Made by a program: the position numbers and the translations under genes. Below the pieces are notes generated by a model that had not been told where the DNA came from, searched no databases, and saw only the letters and a program-made list of their open reading frames with translations. 32,021 bases of DNA from an uncultured Flavobacteriaceae bacterium (GTDB lineage: Bacteria > Bacteroidota > Bacteroidia > Flavobacteriales > Flavobacteriaceae). Within the stretch, counting starts at the first letter, position 1, and every line of letters starts with the position of its first letter. Below, piece by piece: positions 8,596 through 16,046 of this stretch. The stretch lies in assembly GCA_913045325.1 (NCBI GenBank), contig CAJWPZ010000018.1, positions 1 to 32,021 on the forward strand, read 5' to 3'.

Positions 8596-9840
8596 CTACT
8601 CATCTCGTAGGGCATCTATGGGTTTGATATTGGCAGCTCTTCTTGCGGGAAAATAGCCTGCAAGGGCGCCAGAAAAAATCAAGATGAACACCGTGGTAAC
8701 GGCTGTGTTAAAATCTACCTGGGGAGATTTAATAAAGTCATTATCAATCATCGGGCTTATAATTTGCAACAAACCAACCCCTAAGAAAAGACCAACAAAT
8801 CCAGCAATAGAAGTAATAAAAATTGATTCTTGTAAAATTAATCCAATAATAGAACTTGGTAAAGCGCCAATAGCCTTCCGTATTCCTATTTCTTTAGTGC
8901 GCTCTTTTACAATTATAAGCATGATATTACTCACCCCTACAACACCTGCAATAATGGTTCCAATACCTATAAACCAGAATACATTGCGTATGATATCTAT
9001 AAGACTGTATATTTTTCTTGCCTCTTCTAAGGTATTGTCTACCCGTACTGCGCTTCTATCATCAGGAGCTATAATATACTTTGACTGAAGGTCTTGCTTG
9101 ATGTTTTGTGAAAGCGCTGTACTAAGGGCAACAGCCTGATCAAAATCATCATTCATCTTTACTGTGTAAGCTAATGATCTAACTCTATCACCTCCATTAA
9201 ATGCAATTTGGGCTGTTGGAAGTGGTACAAAAATGCGCCCTTCTTCTCTTTCACCTCCAGGGTCTGTATAAACCCCTATTACTTTAAAATTAACGTCAAA
9301 TATAGAGATGATCTCTCCAACAGGATTTTTCTCTTTAAACAAGTCTTCTTTTATGATATTTCCGATAACAGCAACTTTACGGGTTTCATCCATATCATCT
9401 TGACTTAAAAAACGTCCAAAGACAAGGCTTGCATTTTCAATGAATTGTTGGTCTGGGTTGGCACCTTCTAATCTATAATTTCCAGTCTCCCCCTTATAAG
9501 TAACTTGACTTGACCACATATTATAGATGGCCGTTTTGTATTCAAGCTGGTCATCATAGGTGGTATTGATTTGAGAAAAATCATCATTGTGCAATTGTAT
9601 TCTACGCCCTGGATTTAGCCCTTTATATTCTTTGGTTGTCACGCGGGTTCTAATAGAGACGCGATTAACAGCATCTTGCTCAAATTGGCTTTTTACGCCT
9701 TTTTGTATACCACTACTAAAGCCCAGAAGAATAACTAAAATAAAAATACCAGAGGCAACAGAGAGTCCCGTTAAAAAAGTACGGAGTTTATTTTTCCCGA
9801 TTGCTTCAAATATTTCTTGCCAACGATCTATATCAAACAT
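8596..9840 (-). CDS. MacB/FtsX-type ABC transporter permease, first of two
   Basis: This inner-membrane permease has the same plan as its downstream paralogue: an N-terminal helix (GLSVASGIFILVILLGFSSG), a large periplasmic core domain, the coupling motif IVKERTKEIGIRKAIGALP, three C-terminal helices and the closing PARRAANIKPIDALRDE. I chose the ATG at 9840 (MFDIDRWQEIFEAI, 414 residues) over the open upstream frame to 9858, because it aligns with the start of the paralogue (MFNKDRWNEILEAL). This start overlaps the end of the ATPase gene by 8 bases, which suggests translational coupling. In MacB-type systems such permeases do not move substrate through the membrane. They transmit ATP-driven movement to the periplasmic adaptor and TolC. 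The substrate here is unknown. Confidence 0.92.
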   Translation of the reverse strand: MFDIDRWQEIFEAIGKNKLRTFLTGLSVASGIFILVILLGFSSGIQKGVKSQFEQDAVNRVSIRTRVTTKEYKGLNPGRRIQLHNDDFSQINTTYDDQLEYKTAIYNMWSSQVTYKGETGNYRLEGANPDQQFIENASLVFGRFLSQDDMDETRKVAVIGNIIKEDLFKEKNPVGEIISIFDVNFKVIGVYTDPGGEREEGRIFVPLPTAQIAFNGGDRVRSLAYTVKMNDDFDQAVALSTALSQNIKQDLQSKYIIAPDDRSAVRVDNTLEEARKIYSLIDIIRNVFWFIGIGTIIAGVVGVSNIMLIIVKERTKEIGIRKAIGALPSSIIGLILQESIFITSIAGFVGLFLGVGLLQIISPMIDNDFIKSPQVDFNTAVTTVFILIFSGALAGYFPARRAANIKPIDALRDE

Positions 9841-10573
9841 GGCTTTGTGATTTACCAAGGGCGTCCAAAGCTCTAACTTGAGTTACGTTCGTATCATCTA
9901 TAATTAAACCATCCTTTAGTTTAACAATACGCTTTGTCATGTGGGCAATATCATCTTCATGAGTAACCAAAAGTATGGTTTTACCCTCATCATTAATTTG
10001 CTGTATAAGCTCCATAACCTCACAAGAGGTTTGTGTATCTAGAGCACCAGTTGGCTCATCTGCCAACAGCACTTTAGGATCACTCGCTAATGCCCTGGCT
10101 ATAGCAACACGTTGTTTTTGACCTCCAGAGAGTTCGCTTGGCAAGTGAGTAGCCCAATTTGCTAATCCAACTTTTTCTAGATAGTGATGTGCTTTTTCCA
10201 TGCGCTGTGCACGTTTCATCCCTTGGTAATAAAGTGGCATGGCTACATTGTCTAGTGCAGTTTTATAATTAATTAAATTAAATGACTGAAATATAAACCC
10301 TAGAAACTGGTTTCTGTATTTTGCGGCAACTTTTTCATTTAAGTTTTTAATGTGCTTTCCATCTAGTGTATAAGAACCTAAATCTGCCTCGTCTAACATC
10401 CCTAAAATATTCAATAAAGTAGATTTTCCAGATCCCGAAGAACCCATAATAGAGACCATCTCACCTTCTTTTACAGAAAAATCGATTCCTTTTAAAACAT
10501 GTAGAGAATTGCTCCCCATGTGGTATGATTTATGTAAATCTTTTATTTCAATCATGCTGTGTTGTATGGACAT
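9833..10573 (-). CDS. ABC transporter ATP-binding protein (MacB/LolD type)
   Basis: This is the ATPase that powers the MacAB-TolC-like exporter encoded downstream. The 246-residue protein has all the nucleotide-binding motifs: Walker A GSSGSGKST (about 44-52), the Q-loop Gln near 96 in FIFQSFNL, the signature LSGGQ (148-152), Walker B VLLADEPTG (168-176) and the switch His in LLVTHEDD (about 205). This intact set argues for an active enzyme. The sequence type is that of the MacB, LolD and FtsE group, which pair with FtsX-fold permeases, in agreement with the next two genes. The ATG at 10573 is used here; a second ATG six codons in (MIEIKDLHKSY) is a possible alternative. I see no convincing TAnnTTTG promoter in the 129 bases upstream. 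Confidence 0.94.
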   Translation of the reverse strand: MSIQHSMIEIKDLHKSYHMGSNSLHVLKGIDFSVKEGEMVSIMGSSGSGKSTLLNILGMLDEADLGSYTLDGKHIKNLNEKVAAKYRNQFLGFIFQSFNLINYKTALDNVAMPLYYQGMKRAQRMEKAHHYLEKVGLANWATHLPSELSGGQKQRVAIARALASDPKVLLADEPTGALDTQTSCEVMELIQQINDEGKTILLVTHEDDIAHMTKRIVKLKDGLIIDDTNVTQVRALDALGKSQSHV

Positions 10574-10702
10574 ACAAAATAAGTCCCTTTGGGATTTTAT
10601 TGTGTGAAATTCTTGTTAAGACTTTTGAAGTAAATATTAATTATAACCTCACCTGTAAGACTCTAATTAACATTATTTGTTACTCTTTTGCTTAGAAAAA
10701 AA

Positions 10703-10918
10703 CTAACTCTTTGTTTTTTGACGATTTCTGTAAACCAAATACCCAACAGTGCCTACCAGTAAATAAGGAAAAATCATTAGGTACATAATTCCGTTGTTTA
10801 TGCCCTTGGCAGCGGTACCGCTCTGCTCACTTTCTAGTACGGCACGGCACATAGCACATTGAGCCTCTGCGGGAAGAGTGCAAATAACAACTAACAAAAA
10901 AAACAAGCTCACTTTCAT
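10703..10918 (-). CDS. Small CxxC membrane protein of the SCO/DUF420 cluster
   Basis: I recognise no named family for this 71-residue protein. It has an N-terminal hydrophobic segment that reads as a signal peptide (about residues 1-20, ending PAEAQ). Right after it comes a CAMC motif (Cys21 and Cys24). A Gly/Ser/Glu-rich linker and one C-terminal membrane helix (MYLMIFPYLLVGTVGYLVY) follow, with a basic tail of the kind that faces the cytoplasm. The CxxC would thus lie on the periplasmic side, where it could bind a metal or exchange disulfides. The gene starts one base after the DUF420 gene stop and is the last of a set with a copper chaperone, so a role in oxidase copper-site assembly is a reasonable inference. 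No function is proven. Confidence 0.8.
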   Translation of the reverse strand: MKVSLFFLLVVICTLPAEAQCAMCRAVLESEQSGTAAKGINNGIMYLMIFPYLLVGTVGYLVYRNRQKTKS

Positions 10919-10919
10919 A

Positions 10920-11498
10920 CTACTGAGGATAAAAAGGTGAAATCATTAAAAACACAATCACACCCGTTATAGCAACATACAACCACAGGGGAAATGTAAC
11001 TCTTGCTATTTTTTTATGCATTTTAAAATCTCCATTTATAGCCCTAACGTACGTAACCAATACAAAAGGGATTACCGTTACAGATAATAAAATATGAGAA
11101 AACAAAAGGAGATAGTAAACATATTTTATGGCGCCTAGAGCGCTTGATTCTAAATCAGAGAGAAGTCCATCACCATTTGTATCTCCAAACTTGGTGGAGT
11201 CTGAAGTCATGTGATACAACACATACATCAGCAAAAACAAAACAGAAAGGCCTATAGCTATTTTCATAAAACGCTCGTGTGTCTTTCTGTTGCCTTTTTT
11301 AATTTGAATCAGAGCCATGATTAAAACAATGGCAGTTAGTGCATTTACAGTTGCATAAATGGGAGGCAAAAAACCCATGCGTTCTACACCAGGTATTCTC
11401 ACGGTAAATAATACAGCTACCACTACAGGTATGGCGATTGAAACAATCCATATCCAGATGTTGTACTTGTTTTTTGGTGCTGCTTGGTTTGTATTCAT
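10920..11498 (-). CDS. DUF420 membrane protein (YozB/CtaM-like)
   Basis: This is a 192-residue protein of the DUF420 family. Members are found beside SCO and oxidase genes and have been linked to heme-copper oxidase maturation. Five hydrophobic segments are visible: about 13-33, 44-63, 78-96, 124-149 and 168-187. Family-typical histidines lie at His74, His96, His135 and His161. Between the third and fourth segments is DTNGDGLLSDLE (residues 106-117), which fits the twelve-position EF-hand calcium loop. That is unusual inside a membrane protein of this family. The ATG overlaps the SCO gene stop by one base (TAATG), and the gene is followed one base later by the 71-residue CxxC protein. Confidence 0.88.
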   Translation of the reverse strand: MNTNQAAPKNKYNIWIWIVSIAIPVVVAVLFTVRIPGVERMGFLPPIYATVNALTAIVLIMALIQIKKGNRKTHERFMKIAIGLSVLFLLMYVLYHMTSDSTKFGDTNGDGLLSDLESSALGAIKYVYYLLLFSHILLSVTVIPFVLVTYVRAINGDFKMHKKIARVTFPLWLYVAITGVIVFLMISPFYPQ

Positions 11499-12187
11499 TA
11501 TAAGAGTTTTTTAATGTCTTGTATTAACATATCAATACCCTCTTGCTCAAGACCATTGTAATAAAAGAGCGGATTGCCATGGGTGTCTTTTCTTGAACGT
11601 ACCACTCCGTTTTGATCTACAAGAGCAAATAATCCAGAATGAGAAAAGCCATCAATATCATCTTTGTCTTGTGCTGCAAATAATTTAAACCCTTCGTTGG
11701 AGAGTTTGTGAATAGTTTCTTGGTCTGCTGTTAAGAAATTCCAGTTTGGGTGTGTTGCATTATATCTAGTTGCATAGGCCTTTAAAACCTCTGGAGTATC
11801 AAAAGAGGGATCTATGGATATCGAAGCAATCCCAAAATTTTCTTGAGTTGTAAACTCCTGGGAAACTTGCACCATGTTTCTATTCATAATGGGGCATATG
11901 GTGGTGCAACTGGAAAAGAAAAACTCTACAACATAGACTTTCCCTTTATAAAAATCATTAGTTATATCCTCATTATTTTGGTTTATAAAATCAAAATCTG
12001 GAACCTCTTGCAGTTCTAACAATGTTTCTGAAGTATCAACAATCACGTCAGCCTGTTGACTTTTTGCTGTACTCATTCTGGTATTATCTACAACGGTATT
12101 ATTTACAATACGATCATGAATTTTCGGAACAAAAATGATCCCAAAAATTAAAATAACAGCAAAAAGACCTATATACTTTGCTTTCAT
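11498..12187 (-). CDS. SCO1/SenC-family copper chaperone
   Basis: SCO proteins are membrane-anchored thioredoxin-fold proteins that deliver copper to, or reduce, the CuA site of cytochrome oxidase subunit II. The 229-residue protein has one N-terminal membrane helix at about residues 5-20. In the periplasmic domain the copper ligands are all present: the CTTIC motif (Cys94 and Cys98) in FFFSSCTTICPIMNRN, and His183 in DGFSHSGLFALVDQNG. The SISIDPSFDTPEVLKAY stretch is also typical. The gene is joined by one-base TAATG overlaps to the cysteine-free SCO-like gene before it and the DUF420 gene after it. All three are therefore likely to be translated together as an oxidase-assembly module. Confidence 0.94.
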   Translation of the reverse strand: MKAKYIGLFAVILIFGIIFVPKIHDRIVNNTVVDNTRMSTAKSQQADVIVDTSETLLELQEVPDFDFINQNNEDITNDFYKGKVYVVEFFFSSCTTICPIMNRNMVQVSQEFTTQENFGIASISIDPSFDTPEVLKAYATRYNATHPNWNFLTADQETIHKLSNEGFKLFAAQDKDDIDGFSHSGLFALVDQNGVVRSRKDTHGNPLFYYNGLEQEGIDMLIQDIKKLL

Positions 12188-12873
12188 TATTGTTGTTTTA
12201 CTAGAATTTGATTTCTTCTGCTGTTTTCTTTGGTTTCTTTTCGATACTCTGCCAATACAACTTTAACATCATCACTCATTCTATTGTTGATATCACCAAT
12301 GTCTGCTGAGTTATATCCATATACTAAACCATCTAAAACATCCTGGTCATCATTCCTGCCTCTCAAATGGGCATCCTTATCAATTATAAACACAAAACTA
12401 CTAGCCAGTGAGCTGTCTAAAAAATAACCGCTGTTAAGAGAAGCAAATACCTTTTTTATATCTTGGGGAGTACCAAAGGCATATTTCCATGCAGTTGTAG
12501 GAGCAATCTCAGAAATCTTAGCCGTTAATATCTTTGCGCCATTTCTTGCGCTTTCTGGCAATAAAATCAAAAATTGAAATTCTTTATACTCGTGGTTTTT
12601 TTTGTAAATTTTATGTGCAAGATTGTAAGTATAGGCTTTGGTTTGCAGCGGTGTATCTCCAAAAAAACCAAGTATTGTAATTTTGTTATCAAGGGTTACC
12701 GCATTACCATTAAGATCCTTGAAACTAGTTACACTAATCACATCTTGAGACAACACAGGTAGTTTCCCAAAATTATTGACTCCAGTGGCAAAAAACATAT
12801 AGATTGCTATGGGTAATAAAAACAAGACCGCTAGAACTATTTTCTTTTTTATGTTGTTTTGTGGCGTTTCCAA
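12187..12873 (-). CDS. Cysteine-free SCO/thioredoxin-like membrane protein
   Basis: This 228-residue protein has one N-terminal membrane helix at about residues 12-29 and a periplasmic domain that reads like a degenerate SCO or thioredoxin fold. ITILGFFGDTPLQTKAYTYN sits where SCO has its CxxxC strand and helix, and FVFIIDKDAHLRGRNDDQD matches the SCO strand LIDKDGxxRGR. There is no cysteine anywhere in the protein and no His at the copper-ligand place, so it cannot bind copper as SCO does. The start is TTG at 12873. The next upstream in-frame codons give no ATG or GTG before a stop, and a good promoter ends 17 bases before it. It is the first gene of the SCO operon. A structural or partner role beside SCO is inference. 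Confidence 0.8.
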   Translation of the reverse strand: METPQNNIKKKIVLAVLFLLPIAIYMFFATGVNNFGKLPVLSQDVISVTSFKDLNGNAVTLDNKITILGFFGDTPLQTKAYTYNLAHKIYKKNHEYKEFQFLILLPESARNGAKILTAKISEIAPTTAWKYAFGTPQDIKKVFASLNSGYFLDSSLASSFVFIIDKDAHLRGRNDDQDVLDGLVYGYNSADIGDINNRMSDDVKVVLAEYRKETKENSRRNQILVKQQ

Positions 12874-12890
12874 GTGTTTGATTTTGTTTG

Positions 12891-12921
12891 CAAAAATACA
12901 CTACAAAAAAATGTTTACCAA
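12891..12921 (-). promoter_or_regulatory. Promoter of the SCO/DUF420 operon
   Basis: The minus strand has TTGG (12921-12918), a 19-base spacer and TATTTTTG (12898-12891), an excellent match to the Bacteroidota TTG-N19-TAnnTTTG promoter. It lies between the oxidase-operon terminator and the TTG start at 12873. The copper-chaperone genes can thus be transcribed separately from the oxidase genes. The expected transcript would have only a very short leader. Confidence 0.65.
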
Positions 12922-12960
12922 GCAGCCCTTAGTTAATATTCAATTAAAAAGTGAGCAAAA

Positions 12961-12989
12961 AAAAATCCCGCCAAGTTGGTGAGATTTTT
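12961..12989 (-). terminator. Rho-independent terminator after the oxidase operon
   Basis: The 29 bases fold into a hairpin with a three-base loop. There are five inner pairs, including one G-T, then one mismatch and seven outer pairs. On the minus strand the hairpin ends in a run of nine T (12965-12957). It begins 24 bases beyond the subunit IV stop. The outer A/T arms also give a T run on the other strand, but no plus-strand gene is present to use it. Confidence 0.7.
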
Positions 12990-13013
12990 AATATATTTTA
13001 TAAGCATTAGTAT

Positions 13014-13457
13014 TTAAAAGTCAAACTTGATATAGTTGTTTTTATAAACTTCAAAGATGTAGTCTCCTTCTACAAGAAGAATTAAAACCAAGTAACAAAT
13101 CAAGAAAATAGCAGTCCAAACTACCATACGCCTTAATGCTTTTTTTTCATCACGCATGTGCATGAAATCCCAGGTGATATAATATGCCTTTACAATGGTA
13201 AGAACTATAAATATTAAATTTAAGGGTTTCATGAAAATAAATGGTGACAAAAATATATTTGCCATTGTTGCCATAAACCCACCTTCAAAAGAAGATATAA
13301 AAGGTACCATTAAAGACTCTGGCTTTATGATACCAAATACAACTTCAACAATAGTGATAATAGATAGGAAAATAAAAACTCCCCAAATTTTTTGTTCGAT
13401 TGTCTTGAACTTAAGCCTCCCTCTAAAGATTGCTAAACTGTGCTCGTGATGTCCCAT
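13014..13457 (-). CDS. Cytochrome c oxidase subunit IV family protein
   Basis: This is a small subunit of the prokaryotic COX4 (CtaF/CyoD-like) group, which stabilises the heme-copper oxidase core. The 147-residue protein begins MGHHEHSLAIFRGR. It has three hydrophobic segments, at about residues 25-43, 72-90 and 112-132, with family-like FIVLTIVKAYYITWDFMHMRDE around the second. I chose the ATG at 13457 because the open frame further upstream (to 13517) overlaps the end of the subunit III gene. The chosen start leaves a normal 23-base gap. It is the last gene of the operon and is followed by a clear hairpin terminator. Subunits I and II are not in the window. Confidence 0.88.
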   Translation of the reverse strand: MGHHEHSLAIFRGRLKFKTIEQKIWGVFIFLSIITIVEVVFGIIKPESLMVPFISSFEGGFMATMANIFLSPFIFMKPLNLIFIVLTIVKAYYITWDFMHMRDEKKALRRMVVWTAIFLICYLVLILLVEGDYIFEVYKNNYIKFDF

Positions 13458-13480
13458 TATATATGCTAAAAATATTATTA

Positions 13481-14461
13481 TTAAACAAGGTAAAAGAAGG
13501 TAAATACAAATACCCAAACTAGATCGACAAAGTGCCAGTACAATCCTACTTTCTCTACCATTTCATAACTCTTTCTACGTTCGTAGGTACCTATAACAAC
13601 ATTAAAGAAAATAATGATGTTAATCATCACACCAGAGAAAACATGAAAACCGTGAAATCCTGTTATAAAGAAAAAGAAATCTGCAAACAAGGGATGTCCA
13701 TACTCATTGCGTTTTAGGTTTGCACCTTCTACAACTAACTTACCGTCTTTTTTAATTTTTGCAATAGAGGCTTCTCTAGATAAAACAGTTGGATGGCCAT
13801 TTTCATCTAGGTATTGAGTGCGTATTAACAAATTATCATTTGCTAAAAACCCGGCTGTTACTTCTTCAAGATTATAAGAGGTTTGTTCGTTACCTCCCAT
13901 AAACCAAACACCATTACTCTCCTGGTGCTCAATGGCAGTGCTTTGCATAGGTTGTGCAAAACTACCAATAGCAACACGACTTCCTTCAGTATCTAAAAAT
14001 TGTAATATTTTACCACCTCTAGTTTCTACAGCGCCGTAATCTCCTTTGATAAATGTTGCCCATTCCCAGGCCTGTGAACCCACAAATATGGCACCTCCAA
14101 TAATGGTTAAAAACATATACATTGCCACTTTACTTTGCTGCATTTTATGCCCTGCATCTACAGCTAAGACCATAGTTACAGAAGAAAAAATAAGAACAAA
14201 GGTCATGAAGGCTACGTAAAACATAGGTGCTGGAACTCCATGCAAAAACGGAAAGTGAGTAAATACTTCATCGGCGATAGGCCAAGCATTTACAAATTTA
14301 AACCTTGAAAAGCCGTAGGCAGCTAAAAATCCAGAGAAAGTCAAGGCATCGGAAACGATGAAAAACCACATCATCATTTTACCATAACTAGCCCTTAATG
14401 GTTGGTTTCCACCTCCCCAAACATCGCCTTCAGGGGTTGTTGTTGCAACAGTTGTCTCCAT
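13481..14461 (-). CDS. Cytochrome c oxidase subunit III, long form
   Basis: This is a heme-copper oxidase subunit III family protein of 326 residues. Conserved elements include SYGKMMMWFFIVSDALTFSGF near the start, the WEW segment near 132-134, the ITGFHGFHVFSGVMINIII helix at about 266-284, and KVGLYWHFVDLVWVFVFTFFYLV at the C-terminus. The last two are the classic subunit III His-containing helices. Between the fourth and fifth hydrophobic segments is a hydrophilic stretch of about 118 residues (139-256) that explains the extra length. The neighbour at 14507-15088 is a second, shorter subunit III paralogue, as is common in Flavobacteriaceae. It follows that gene by 45 bases. It would sit in the inner membrane with subunits I and II encoded elsewhere. 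Confidence 0.93.
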   Translation of the reverse strand: METTVATTTPEGDVWGGGNQPLRASYGKMMMWFFIVSDALTFSGFLAAYGFSRFKFVNAWPIADEVFTHFPFLHGVPAPMFYVAFMTFVLIFSSVTMVLAVDAGHKMQQSKVAMYMFLTIIGGAIFVGSQAWEWATFIKGDYGAVETRGGKILQFLDTEGSRVAIGSFAQPMQSTAIEHQESNGVWFMGGNEQTSYNLEEVTAGFLANDNLLIRTQYLDENGHPTVLSREASIAKIKKDGKLVVEGANLKRNEYGHPLFADFFFFITGFHGFHVFSGVMINIIIFFNVVIGTYERRKSYEMVEKVGLYWHFVDLVWVFVFTFFYLV

Positions 14462-14506
14462 AAATAGAAATCAATTTTTAATTTGGTTCAAAAATACATT
14501 ATTTTT

Positions 14507-15088
14507 TTATCTCACGAAATATAAAAACAAAAACAGATACACCCATAGAACATCTACAAAGTGCCAAAAAGTAGTAGCAAGTTCAATTCCAAGGGTTTTT
14601 CCTTTAGTGTATTTTAATTTGTAATGATTATAAATTACCACTAAGACACAAATAAGGCCAGCAAAAATATGAGCAAGGTGTAATAACACCACTAAATATA
14701 TAAATGAGGTGGTAATACTACTTTCACTCCCGGTGAAAAAGTAGCCGTTTTCTATAATTTGAGAAAACCCAAGAAATTGCAGGTACACAAAGACAATACC
14801 TAAAATAAATGTTGTTATCAACAACATCATTGCCTTAGAGTTCTGCTCTTTTTTTACCGCATTTTTCGCCAAAATAAATATAAAACTACTTGCTATAATA
14901 ACAGCAAGGCTACTAAAAAAAGCTTGGGGTATTTCAAAATCTGTCAACCAATCTGGGCGTTCTTTACTAATAATATACGCACTGGTTAAACCAGCAAAAC
15001 TCATCCCTAAACTTATCATAGCAAAAAGCAACATGTTCTTTTTTGCTCTTCCTATTTTCTGTTGTTCTGTACCCTCTGTATAGTCCAT
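14507..15088 (-). CDS. Cytochrome c oxidase subunit III, short form
   Basis: This is a heme-copper oxidase subunit III family protein of 193 residues with five membrane segments. FVYLQFLGFSQIIENGYFFTG and LHLAHIFAGLICVLVVIYNHY match the conserved helices. The C-terminal ELATTFWHFVDVLWVYLFLFLYFV is the usual closing helix and parallels KVGLYWHFVD in the long paralogue. The ATG at 15088 (MDYTEGTEQQK) is preferred. A TTG three codons upstream at 15097 is possible but has no support, and the ATG leaves 26 bases after the ctaB stop. The presence of two tandem subunit III genes suggests that they form a hetero-assembly or replace each other in the complex, which is inference. Confidence 0.92.
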   Translation of the reverse strand: MDYTEGTEQQKIGRAKKNMLLFAMISLGMSFAGLTSAYIISKERPDWLTDFEIPQAFFSSLAVIIASSFIFILAKNAVKKEQNSKAMMLLITTFILGIVFVYLQFLGFSQIIENGYFFTGSESSITTSFIYLVVLLHLAHIFAGLICVLVVIYNHYKLKYTKGKTLGIELATTFWHFVDVLWVYLFLFLYFVR

Positions 15089-15114
15089 ATTTTTCAAATT
15101 TTAAATGGGTGTAC

Positions 15115-16008
15115 TTATCTAATAAATTTATCTGCAACATAAATAATTTGCAACAAGGTAATATAGCTAACACTTACCAGCATAAGTTGTTTTGCAGATT
15201 TGGCTGTTTTTTGTTTATACAACCGGATGCCGTAATAAATAAACCAAAGCCCTAAAGCTCCAATAATTATAGCTGAAATCGGAGTGATATAAAACATTCC
15301 AGTCACCCCAAATGCGGGGATTAGTGAGGCCAAAACTGTACAAATACTATACAGAATTACTTGTATGGCTGTGCCGTGATCTCTTTTACCTGTTGGTAGC
15401 ATGAAAAAGCCTCCTTTTTTATAATCATCAAACAAAAACCAACCTATGGCCCAAAAATGAGGGAATTGCCAAAAAAACTGAATCATAAATAAAGTACCTG
15501 GCTCAATACCAAAATCATTGGTTGCGGCAACCCATCCTAACATAAAGGGAATAGCTCCCGGAAAAGCGCCAACAAAAACAGATAAAGGTGTTCTTGTTTT
15601 TAAAGGTGTGTATAAAAACACATATATAAAGATCGATATCGCGCCAAACATAGCTGTTTGTGGATTTATACTGTACAGCACCGCTATACCAACAACGGTA
15701 AGAATAATAGCTATAGAAAGGGCTACAGCAACACTCATGGTGCCAGCTGGGATAGGCCTATTTTTGGTTCTATCCATCAAGGTGTCTAAATCACGCTCCA
15801 TGACTTGATTGTACACATTGCTTGCTCCTACCATGCAATATCCTCCAATACACAAAAGTAATAAGATCATAAAATCTACCTTCGTTGCGCCAAGTAAATA
15901 CCCCGCAACCGAAGAAAACACAACACTTACAGACAACCTAAGTTTGGTTATTTCTGTAAAATTTTTAACCCACGAGATGGGAAGTTCTTGTGTTTGTGTT
16001 ACTGACAA
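15115..16008 (-). CDS. ctaB: Protoheme IX farnesyltransferase (heme O synthase)
   Basis: This enzyme transfers a farnesyl group to protoheme IX to make heme O, the precursor of heme A for the oxidase encoded downstream. The 297-residue membrane protein belongs to the UbiA superfamily. The first Asp-rich motif is clear in NVYNQVMERDLDTLMDRTKNRP (about residues 65-86), with both metal-binding aspartates. The second conserved loop has WFLFDDYKKGGFFMLP near 191-206. About eight or nine hydrophobic segments are visible. The start is TTG at 16008: an in-frame stop lies two codons upstream, and the sequence from SVTQTQELPISWVKNFTEITKLR is typical of the family N-terminus. A promoter motif ends 38 bases before it, so ctaB is the first gene of the oxidase operon. 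Confidence 0.95.
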   Translation of the reverse strand: MSVTQTQELPISWVKNFTEITKLRLSVSVVFSSVAGYLLGATKVDFMILLLLCIGGYCMVGASNVYNQVMERDLDTLMDRTKNRPIPAGTMSVAVALSIAIILTVVGIAVLYSINPQTAMFGAISIFIYVFLYTPLKTRTPLSVFVGAFPGAIPFMLGWVAATNDFGIEPGTLFMIQFFWQFPHFWAIGWFLFDDYKKGGFFMLPTGKRDHGTAIQVILYSICTVLASLIPAFGVTGMFYITPISAIIIGALGLWFIYYGIRLYKQKTAKSAKQLMLVSVSYITLLQIIYVADKFIR

Positions 16009-16046
16009 TAGATTTTATTTAAATTTTACCTTCTCTTTTGAGTGTG

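Noticed and set aside
13458-13517. Twenty extra residues on the oxidase subunit IV protein
   Set aside because: They overlap the end of the subunit III gene and read as a hydrophobic stretch before MGHHEHS, which is the expected start of the family.
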